A program made the position numbers and the translations under genes. From an uncultured Clostridia bacterium (GTDB lineage Bacteria > Bacillota > Clostridia > Christensenellales > CAG-314), in the NCBI GenBank assembly GCA_944364615.1, contig CALVWF010000003.1, forward strand, positions 177,454-241,453: a DNA stretch of 64,000 nucleotides, written 5' to 3'. Shown piece by piece: positions 15,458 through 22,495 of the stretch. Below the pieces are notes generated by a model. It saw only the letters and a list, made by a program, of their open reading frames with translations, did no database searches and was not told where the DNA came from. Within the stretch, counting starts at the first letter, position 1, and each line of letters opens with the position of its first letter.

Positions 15458-17442
15458 AACAATTTCTCGTATATAAAAATTTAGGTTTCTGCAACGGCGT
15501 GGACAATGCGGTCAAAAAGGCGCTTGCCTGTCCCGAGGGTTCCTATTGTCTGGGCGAAATAGTGCACAACAGACTTGTTACCGACATGCTTGAAAGTCAC
15601 GGTATCAGAACGGTCGACGACGTTGACGAGATACCGGACGGAGCAACCGTCGTGATACGCGCGCACGGCGTAACGCCCGACGTAAAACGCAGACTGGAAG
15701 ATAAAAATGCTGATATAATAGACGCTACCTGTCCTTTCGTTGCGCTTATACAGCACAAGGCAATGGAGTACAGCTTGAAAGGATATCAGATAGTGCTTGT
15801 CGGCAATGCCTCTCACCCCGAAATAGTCGGTATAAACGGCTGGTGCGGAAACAGTGCCATTGTCACCGACGGAAGTGAGGTTTTAGATCTGAATTGCTAT
15901 GAAAAGGTGCTTGTAATGTTTCAAACCACCTTTGATATAGAAAAATACAAAAAAAGTTTGCAAAATCTTTTAACCGATAATGTAAAAACGCTTGAAATAT
16001 TTGACACAATTTGCTATACTACAGTGGATAGGCAAAATTATGCCCATTTTGTAGCACAGCAAAGCGATCTTGTGGTCGTGGTGGGAGACAGGCACAGTTC
16101 CAACACTAACAAACTGTTTGACATTGCTTCCCGCTACTGCAAGCACGTTCGTTGGGTCAGTTGTGCGGATGACGCGTGTTTTGACCTGTCGGAATTTAAG
16201 AAAATAAGTTTTATTTCAGGTGCATCAACTCCTGCCGAGTTGATGGAGGGGGTTCTTTCAAGAATGAGTGAAAACGCAAAAGAAACCGTAGAAGTTACAA
16301 CTGTAACAACGGAAGCAAACAACAACAGCACAAACGATAATATTTTCGAACAGGCTGTCAGTCAAATCAAAGAAGTCATGTACAGACCCGGCAAAATTGT
16401 TAAGTGCACATTCGTAAGCGCAGTTGACAACGGCGTATTTGTCCGTCTGCCCAATTGGAAGCAGGACGCTTTTATTGCTAACGAAGAATTGACATTGGAT
16501 GACGATTACAGCACTTTCAAGAGTGGTCTTAAAACTGGCGACGAACTGGAATGTTCCGTTGTATCAGTGGATGGCGGTAAGATTACCCTTTCCAAAAAAG
16601 CCGTAGACGAACGTTACAAGGACGACGAACTTGTAGACGACATCAAGCAAGGCAAGGAATTCGAACTTGTTATGACCAAGGCTCAGGGAGATCGCCTTAT
16701 AGGCAGACTGGGCAGTTACACGGTAACGGTGCACGCATCACAGATAAAGATGGGCTACGTCAAAGACCTTACGCCTTATATCGGCAAAAAACTCCGTCTT
16801 GTTTCCAGTGCGGAAAAGGTAAACGACGCCAAACATCACATTTCGGCAAGTCAGAGAGCAATTCTCGTTGCTGAAAAGAAGGCTAAGGAAGACGAATTCT
16901 GGAACAACATCGAAGTGGACGAAATCGTGGAAGGAAAAGTTTTGAGATTTGCTCCTTTCGGCGCATTCGTAAGCGTTCGCGGTTTCGACTGCCTCGCTCA
17001 TACTTCTGATTTGTCCTGGGACAGAGTAAACAATCCCGCAGACGTTTTGGAAATAGGCAAGACTTACGAATTTGTAGTGCTTGCTCTTGACAGAGAAAAG
17101 AACAGAGTTTCTTTGGGCTATAAGCAACTTCAACCCAAGCCTTGGGAACTTGCCGCTGAAAAATTTGCTGTCGGCAGCGTTGTAAAGGGCAAGGTAGCAC
17201 GCATCATGCCTTACGGCGCATTCATCGAACTGGACAAAAATATCGACGGTTTGCTGCATGTATCGAATGTGTCCTGGGAATGGCTCGACGACATCAACAA
17301 GGCGTTGAAAGTGGGCGACGAAATCGAAGTGGAAGTGCTTGAATTCGACGCCGAAAACAGGCGTATCACACTTTCCAGAAAGGCAGTTCTGCCCAAGCCC
17401 GAACAACCTTCCAAGCGTCATCAGGAAGAAAGCGCCGAATAA
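15454..17442 (+). CDS. ispH: IspH (HMBPP reductase) fused to S1 RNA-binding domains
   Basis: A 662-aa fusion. Residues 1-285 are IspH, the [4Fe-4S] enzyme ending the MEP isoprenoid pathway, with cluster Cys in GFCNGVDNA, DATCPFV and FDTICYTT and the end motif SGASTPAELMEGVLSRM. An acidic/Asn linker follows, then four S1 OB-fold repeats (about 310-375, 395-465, 480-550 and 565-640). The last two are best conserved (GKVARIMPYGAFIELDKN, VSNVSWEW). IspH-S1 fusions are known in Clostridia, where the S1 part stands in for ribosomal protein S1. The GTG start overlaps the plsC stop (GTGA). Confidence 0.96.
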   Translation: MKQFLVYKNLGFCNGVDNAVKKALACPEGSYCLGEIVHNRLVTDMLESHGIRTVDDVDEIPDGATVVIRAHGVTPDVKRRLEDKNADIIDATCPFVALIQHKAMEYSLKGYQIVLVGNASHPEIVGINGWCGNSAIVTDGSEVLDLNCYEKVLVMFQTTFDIEKYKKSLQNLLTDNVKTLEIFDTICYTTVDRQNYAHFVAQQSDLVVVVGDRHSSNTNKLFDIASRYCKHVRWVSCADDACFDLSEFKKISFISGASTPAELMEGVLSRMSENAKETVEVTTVTTEANNNSTNDNIFEQAVSQIKEVMYRPGKIVKCTFVSAVDNGVFVRLPNWKQDAFIANEELTLDDDYSTFKSGLKTGDELECSVVSVDGGKITLSKKAVDERYKDDELVDDIKQGKEFELVMTKAQGDRLIGRLGSYTVTVHASQIKMGYVKDLTPYIGKKLRLVSSAEKVNDAKHHISASQRAILVAEKKAKEDEFWNNIEVDEIVEGKVLRFAPFGAFVSVRGFDCLAHTSDLSWDRVNNPADVLEIGKTYEFVVLALDREKNRVSLGYKQLQPKPWELAAEKFAVGSVVKGKVARIMPYGAFIELDKNIDGLLHVSNVSWEWLDDINKALKVGDEIEVEVLEFDAENRRITLSRKAVLPKPEQPSKRHQEESAE

Positions 17443-17526
17443 TTTCGACAATACCGATTACTCGGTGACAAGAGGTCTCCGACTGTACACTTAGTTTTCG
17501 GCAAATATATAAAAGGAGAAACGCAA
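17443..17526 (+). promoter_or_regulatory. rpsO leader, possible S15 autoregulatory structure
   Basis: An 84-base leader between ispH and rpsO with a small stem ACCGA/TCGGT (17453-17457 with 17462-17466) and a second possible pairing CCGA/TCGG (17479-17482 with 17498-17501). The GGTGACAAGAGGTC in between is unpaired. S15 represses its own mRNA in several phyla, so such a role is plausible but unproven. Confidence 0.35.
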
Positions 17527-17781
17527 ATGAACAAACAGGAAATCATCGCCAAATTTGGCAGAAGCGAAGGGGATACAGGTTCGCCCGAAGTGCAGATTGC
17601 TCTGTTGACTGCTCGTATCAATCACTTGACAGATCACCTCAGAACGCACGCAAAGGACCATCACTCCAGACGCGGTCTGTTGCAGATGGTAGGTCGCAGA
17701 AAGGGTCTTTTGGACTACCTTAAAAGCACCGACATTGAAAAATACAGACAAATCATTGCAGATCTGGGATTGAGAAAGTAA
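17527..17781 (+). CDS. rpsO: 30S ribosomal protein S15
   Basis: 84 aa. It binds the central domain of 16S rRNA early in 30S assembly. Family sequence is clear: [43 protein letters not shown] and the [11 protein letters not shown] end. AAAAGGAG precedes the ATG. rpsO-pnp order is conserved across bacteria. Confidence 0.98.
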   Translation: MNKQEIIAKFGRSEGDTGSPEVQIALLTARINHLTDHLRTHAKDHHSRRGLLQMVGRRKGLLDYLKSTDIEKYRQIIADLGLRK

Positions 17782-17790
17782 CATTGAGAA

Positions 17791-17830
17791 AAGGGAGATG
17801 GGGCTGTTTTTCCCCTGTCTTCCTTTTTTT
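17791..17830 (+). terminator. Terminator between rpsO and pnp
   Basis: About 13-bp stem (17791-17803 with 17812-17825, one bulged T) followed by a run of seven T. A small GAAA-loop hairpin (17850-17863) lies downstream in the pnp leader. Confidence 0.8.
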
Positions 17831-17906
17831 ACTGTAAAGACGTATACAAGTTGCGAAAGCAACCTACCATATATGTGAGTTTGAAGGAAAGGAGAATAAG
17901 AAAAGA

Positions 17907-20030
17907 ATGAGTAAATTTAAAAAAGTTGCCGGCAAAATCGGTAACAGAGATTTTTACGTGTTCGAGACGGAAGTAGGCGGTCGTGCCGTCGAGGTTGAAA
18001 TCGGCAAATACGCTGAACAGGCCAACGGCTCTTGCATGGTAAAATGCGGTGAAACAATTGTTATGACAAACGTTACGTTGGCGGATCAGCCTCGTGACGG
18101 AATCGATTTCTTCCCCTTGGGAGTGGATTTCGAAGAAAAAATGTATTCCGTAGGTAAAATTCCCGGCGGATTTAAAAAGAGAGAAGGCAGAGCAAGCGAC
18201 AAGGCTATACTGACTTCCCGTCTTATCGACAGACCTATCAGACCTTTGTTCCCCAAGGGTTTTTACAATGACGTATCGGTAATTGCTACGGCTATGTCCG
18301 TAGAACCCGACATTCAACCTGAAGTTTACGCAATGATGGGAAGCAGTATTGCTTTGTGCATTTCCGATATTCCCTTTGCGGGTCCCACGGGAAGTGTAGT
18401 CGTCGGCTATGTGGACGGCGAGTACATCATTAACCCGACAGCCGCACAGAAGGAAAAGAGCAAACTTATGCTCAATCTTTCCGGCACGAAAGACGCAATA
18501 ATGATGGTCGAAGCGGGCGCAAATGAAATTTCCGAAAAGGAAATGCTTGACGCTATACTGTTCGGTCACGAAGCAATCAAGGAACAGTGCGAATTTATCG
18601 AATTTATCGCATCCGAAGTGGGCAAAAAGAAGATTACGCCCGTACTTCACACTGTTCCCGCCGAATATGAAGCAATCGTCAGACCTTACGCCGACAAACT
18701 TCTTGACGACGCGCTGGATACTTTCGACAGGTACGAAAGACAGGCCAACGAAGACGCCGTAGCCAAACAGGTCAAGGAACATTTCGCCGAAACAAATCCC
18801 GAAGTCGTTCCTCACATCGGAGATATTCTGTACAAGATGACAAAAGAAAAGGTAAGAGCCAAGATTTTGTACAAAGGTATCAGACCTGACGGAAGAAAAA
18901 CAGACGAAATTCGCCCTATATGGTGCGAAGCGGGCATCCTGCCCAGAGTACACGGCAGCGGTGTGTTTACTCGCGGTATGACTCAGGTAATCACGACGGC
19001 TACTCTCGGTACAATTTCCGAAGTGCAGAAGTTGGAAAATCTCGACGACACGGACACATTCAAGAGATATATGCATCAGTACAATATGCCGGGATATTCA
19101 ACAGGCGAGGCTAAGCCTTTGAGAAGTCCGGGCAGACGTGAAATCGGTCACGGCGCTCTTGCCGAACGTGCTCTCGAACCCGTCATCCCCAGTGAAGCGG
19201 AATTCCCCTATACTATCCGTACGGTTTCCGAAGTCGTAAGTTCCAACGGCAGCACGTCTCAGGCAAGTATTTGCGGATCGACTCTTGCTCTTATGGACGC
19301 GGGCGTTCCCATCAAGGCTCCCGTAGCAGGTATCGCTATGGGGTTGATGAAATCCGAGGACGGCAAGAAAGTTGCCATCTTGTCCGACATACAGGGACTG
19401 GAAGACTTCCTTGGCGATATGGACTTCAAAGTCGCAGGTACGGCAAAGGGTATTACGGCAATACAAATGGATATTAAAATCAAGGGAATTGACGAACAGA
19501 TACTGCGTACCGCCCTCGATCAGGCAAGAATCGGCAGATTGTTTATTCTCGACCAGATGCTGAAGGTCCTTCCCGCACCCCGTAAGGAACTCAACAAGTA
19601 CGCTCCGAAGGTAATTTCCTTTAACATCGATCCCGATAAGATCAGAGAAGTTATCGGAAGCGGTGGAAAAGTCATCAACAAAATAATCGAAGACACCGGA
19701 GTGAAGATTGACATCACCGACGACGGCGTAGTGTTTATTGCTACATCCGACTCCGAAATGGCTGAAAAAGCCAAGAAAACCATACTCGCGATTGCCAAAG
19801 ATCCCGAAGTGGGCGAAGAGTTTACCGGCAAGGTAGTGCGTATCCTCGATTTCGGCGCCTTTGTGGAAATTGCTCCGGGTAAAGACGGCATGATCCATAT
19901 TTCCAAACTTTCCAAGGAAAGAGTGGAAAAGGTGACGGACGTTGTTAACGTAGACGACGTCGTGACAGTCAAAGTCATCAAGATTGACGACAAGGGACGT
20001 ATTGACCTTCGTCTCATAAAGAAACACTGA
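17907..20030 (+). CDS. pnp: Polyribonucleotide nucleotidyltransferase (PNPase)
   Basis: A 707-aa phosphorolytic 3'-5' exoribonuclease of the RNA degradosome. Two RNase PH domains flank an all-helical linker. The first carries KIPGGFKKREGRASDKAILTSRLIDRP and the catalytic second one CGSTLALMDAGVPIKAPVAGIAMGL. KH (INKIIEDTGVKIDI) and S1 (GKVVRILDFGAFVEIAPGKDGMIHIS) domains close the protein. AAAGGAG lies 12 bases before the ATG. Position after rpsO is conserved. Confidence 0.98.
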   Translation: MSKFKKVAGKIGNRDFYVFETEVGGRAVEVEIGKYAEQANGSCMVKCGETIVMTNVTLADQPRDGIDFFPLGVDFEEKMYSVGKIPGGFKKREGRASDKAILTSRLIDRPIRPLFPKGFYNDVSVIATAMSVEPDIQPEVYAMMGSSIALCISDIPFAGPTGSVVVGYVDGEYIINPTAAQKEKSKLMLNLSGTKDAIMMVEAGANEISEKEMLDAILFGHEAIKEQCEFIEFIASEVGKKKITPVLHTVPAEYEAIVRPYADKLLDDALDTFDRYERQANEDAVAKQVKEHFAETNPEVVPHIGDILYKMTKEKVRAKILYKGIRPDGRKTDEIRPIWCEAGILPRVHGSGVFTRGMTQVITTATLGTISEVQKLENLDDTDTFKRYMHQYNMPGYSTGEAKPLRSPGRREIGHGALAERALEPVIPSEAEFPYTIRTVSEVVSSNGSTSQASICGSTLALMDAGVPIKAPVAGIAMGLMKSEDGKKVAILSDIQGLEDFLGDMDFKVAGTAKGITAIQMDIKIKGIDEQILRTALDQARIGRLFILDQMLKVLPAPRKELNKYAPKVISFNIDPDKIREVIGSGGKVINKIIEDTGVKIDITDDGVVFIATSDSEMAEKAKKTILAIAKDPEVGEEFTGKVVRILDFGAFVEIAPGKDGMIHISKLSKERVEKVTDVVNVDDVVTVKVIKIDDKGRIDLRLIKKH

Positions 20031-20059
20031 AACGAACTTTAACTGAAAAACGTATTTGC

Positions 20060-20089
20060 AAAGGCTCTGCTTGACAGAGCCTTTGTGTT
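20060..20089 (+). terminator. Terminator after pnp
   Basis: 10-bp stem AAAGGCTCTG/CAGAGCCTTT (20060-20069 with 20075-20084), 5-base loop, T-rich tail. Confidence 0.85.
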
Positions 20090-20098
20090 AACCGTGCA

Positions 20099-20128
20099 GT
20101 CAATTTTGCCTTTTACTCTGAATACAAT
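20099..20128 (+). promoter_or_regulatory. Candidate sigma-E promoter of the YlxY-type gene
   Basis: GTCAATTT, 14 bases, AATACAAT approximates the sigma-E pattern. A GGAGG ribosome site follows at 20137-20141. No good sigma-A alternative is seen between the terminator and the gene. Confidence 0.35.
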
Positions 20129-20147
20129 AATGTATCGGAGGAACGGA

Positions 20148-20852
20148 ATGAGCAGAAATTTCTTTGTAAACGTGACCGCAAACGTATTGCTGGCGGCAGT
20201 GGTTGTTACGGTATTCGCAGTCGGACTGGGAGGAGCGTCGCGCGACGCTTTTTTAGAGGATAAACTGCAACCTGTTTACAGAGGCAATCCGGACAGAAAA
20301 TACGTGTCTCTTATGTTCAACGTGTATTGGGGAACAGAATATTTGCCGGAGATATTGGAGATACTTGAAAAGTACGAAATTTCAACAACCTTTTTTGTGG
20401 GCGGGTATTGGGTTGCGCAGAACACCGATCTGCTTAAAGAAATTGCAGACAGAGGTCATGAAATAGGCAATCACGGATTTTATCATAAAGACCAGGGCAA
20501 GTTGTCTTACGAAAAAAACGTAAGTGAGATAGTCAACAGTCACAAATTGATAGAACAGACAACGGGTGTGTCCCCCGTGCTTTTTGCGCCCCCGTCGGGA
20601 GATTTTTCTTCCAATACATTGCAGGCAGCCTATGACAACGGCTATACTACAGTAATGTGGAGCCGTGATACGGTGGACTGGCGCGACAAGGACGCCGATC
20701 TTGTGTTCAGACGCGCCACGGAAAACACATCTAACGGCGAACTTATTCTTATGCATCCTACCGCGCATACACTGAAGGCTTTGGAAAGGATTATTCAATA
20801 CTACAAGACGGGCGGTTTTGAAATAGTAACCGTCAGTCGCAACATTGCTTAA
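20148..20852 (+). CDS. NodB-fold polysaccharide deacetylase-like protein (YlxY/PdaB type)
   Basis: 234 aa with an N-terminal membrane anchor (about 8-25) and an extracellular NodB homology domain. Metal-ligand motif HGFYHKD and the downstream FAPPSGDFS are recognisable, and a late His lies in LMHPTAHT. The usual first motif TFDDG is replaced by FNVYWG, so the catalytic Asp pair is missing. This variant also occurs in clostridial YlxY/PdaB-type proteins. Position between pnp and an M16 protease matches ylxY of B. subtilis. The ATG at 20148 is chosen for its GGAGG site. Confidence 0.85.
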   Translation: MSRNFFVNVTANVLLAAVVVTVFAVGLGGASRDAFLEDKLQPVYRGNPDRKYVSLMFNVYWGTEYLPEILEILEKYEISTTFFVGGYWVAQNTDLLKEIADRGHEIGNHGFYHKDQGKLSYEKNVSEIVNSHKLIEQTTGVSPVLFAPPSGDFSSNTLQAAYDNGYTTVMWSRDTVDWRDKDADLVFRRATENTSNGELILMHPTAHTLKALERIIQYYKTGGFEIVTVSRNIA

Positions 20853-20865
20853 ACGGAGATAAAAC

Positions 20866-22131
20866 ATGATATACAATAAAACTTTCCCCAGCGGTCTGAG
20901 ACTGGTAGGGGAAACTGTGGCAAATTCGTACGGAGTGTCACTTGGAATAATGATAGATGTGGGCAGCGTAAGAGAAGACAGCAGTGTAAACGGCTATTCT
21001 CACCTTATAGAGCATATGCAATTTAAGGGCACGACAACAAAGACGGCGCGTGACATTTCCGAACAGATGGAAGATATAGGCGCGGATCTCAATGCCTTTA
21101 CCTCAAAAGACACAACTTGCTACTATTGCAGAAGCGCGTCGCATGATATAGAAAAGGCGATGGACATGCTTTCCGACATGTACTTTAACGCTACTTTCCC
21201 CGACGAGGAATTGCAGCGTGAAAAGAAAGTGGTGCTTGAGGAGATTGCGATGAACAACGATTCCCCCGAGGACGTCTCTCAGGATGTCATAGCCGCCGCA
21301 GTGTACAAAGGACAAAAAATAGGACAAACTATATTGGGACCGGTCGAAAACATAGATAACTCTGACAGACATAGTATCTTAAAATTTAAGACGCAACATT
21401 ATACGCCTTATACTACGGTGCTTTCCGTTGCGGGTAACTTTGACTGGGATAAAATCTGCGAATTGACCGACAGGTATTTCGAACAAAACTACACATCGGT
21501 TTACTGCAAGCCGGAAGAGGAGGAACGCAGCGAGTATTCGACTGATTTCCTTACAGTATATAAACCTGTTGATCAGGCCCATCTGTCAGTGGCGGCAGGT
21601 GTTGGTTGCGGGCTCGGCGACACTGACAGGTGCGCAACGCTTTACCTGATGAGTTCGGTGCTTGGCGGAGGACTCAGCAGCAGACTTTTTCAGAAAATAA
21701 GAGAGGAAAGCGGTCTTGCCTATTCGGTTTACAGTTTTCTGTCGGTGTATAAAAACAGCGGTTATATAGAGATTTACTGTGGAACAAATCCCGATTCCGT
21801 TACAAAGTGCACGGACCTGTTGCGCGAAACCGTCTGTCGGTTTGCCGACGAGGGCATTACGCAGAAAGAACTCGACCGTGCAAAGGCGCACGTGGTTACT
21901 GCAATGGGGTTTTCGGGGGAAAGCAGTTTGTCGCGTATGCGCTCCAATGCAAGACAGTTGCTTAAATTGGGTAAGGTATTGACGCTTGACGAAGTGCTTG
22001 AACCTTATACGAAAGTAACAATCGAGGATGTTAACAACTGCGCGCGTGAGGTGCTGACGGGTAAACTTGCATCATCTTATGTTGGCAAGAAACAGAGTTC
22101 TTCGCGCTGTCTTAAGGATTTTACGATATAG
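20866..22131 (+). CDS. M16 family zinc peptidase (MlpA/YmxG-like)
   Basis: 421 aa. The inverted zinc motif is HLIEH (about 46-50, HxxEH) with the distal Glu in VVLEEIAMNNDSPED. The second, inactive M16 domain follows, with the GGGLSSRLFQKIREESGLAYSVYSF signature. CGGAG precedes the ATG. The order pnp, deacetylase-like, M16 peptidase is the same as in B. subtilis (pnpA-ylxY-mlpA). The role is unclear; MlpA has been linked to regulation of extracellular proteases. Confidence 0.93.
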   Translation: MIYNKTFPSGLRLVGETVANSYGVSLGIMIDVGSVREDSSVNGYSHLIEHMQFKGTTTKTARDISEQMEDIGADLNAFTSKDTTCYYCRSASHDIEKAMDMLSDMYFNATFPDEELQREKKVVLEEIAMNNDSPEDVSQDVIAAAVYKGQKIGQTILGPVENIDNSDRHSILKFKTQHYTPYTTVLSVAGNFDWDKICELTDRYFEQNYTSVYCKPEEEERSEYSTDFLTVYKPVDQAHLSVAAGVGCGLGDTDRCATLYLMSSVLGGGLSSRLFQKIREESGLAYSVYSFLSVYKNSGYIEIYCGTNPDSVTKCTDLLRETVCRFADEGITQKELDRAKAHVVTAMGFSGESSLSRMRSNARQLLKLGKVLTLDEVLEPYTKVTIEDVNNCAREVLTGKLASSYVGKKQSSSRCLKDFTI

Positions 22132-22142
22132 AATTGCAAGTC

Positions 22143-22178
22143 AGGAGCGTCTGTGCACAACGGACGCTCCTTGTCTTT
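22143..22178 (+). terminator. Terminator after the M16 peptidase
   Basis: About 10-bp stem AGGAGCGTC/GACGCTCCT (22143-22151 with 22163-22171) with a loop around GCACAA, followed by TGTCTTTT. Confidence 0.8.
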
Positions 22179-22331
22179 TAAGACAGTCATCGTATTTCGG
22201 GAAGTTTCAGCGTTTTTCAGCGTCTCCCGTATTTTTAAAAGTGCATTCGGACATTTTCGACTGTTTGTTGTTTGTTATAAAATTTTTACTGAAACGTTTT
22301 GCAACAGGCAGACACGGAAAACAACCCTTGA

Positions 22332-22369
22332 ATTAACAGCGAAAATTAACTTGACATTTCGCAGTTAAT
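22332..22369. repeat. 13-bp inverted repeat upstream of ftsK
   Basis: ATTAACAGCGAAA (22332-22344) and TTTCGCAGTTAAT (22357-22369) are reverse complements with one mismatch, 12 bases apart. A TTGACA hexamer (22351-22356) lies between the arms. It could be an operator just upstream of the -35 at 22383. Confidence 0.5.
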
Positions 22370-22382
22370 GTTGTTTTTGTTC

Positions 22383-22411
22383 TTGCCTAATCCGTCAGGG
22401 TATAGTATAAT
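22383..22411 (+). promoter_or_regulatory. Sigma-A promoter of ftsK
   Basis: TTGCCT, 17 bases, TATAAT, about 85 bases before the ftsK ATG. Confidence 0.65.
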
Positions 22412-22495
22412 ATTAAATATATTATTGGGCATACTTTTTACGGCTCACCTGTCGGAAGATAAGTTTGTCGGCAGGTTGTGATTTCGGAGACTATT

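Larger units (their letters stand above)
22179..22495. other. Intergenic region before ftsK
   Basis: About 320 bases without a gene. It holds an imperfect inverted repeat (22332-22369) with a TTGACA in its loop, the ftsK promoter (22383-22411) and a leader of about 80 bases with no clear structure. Confidence 0.6.
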
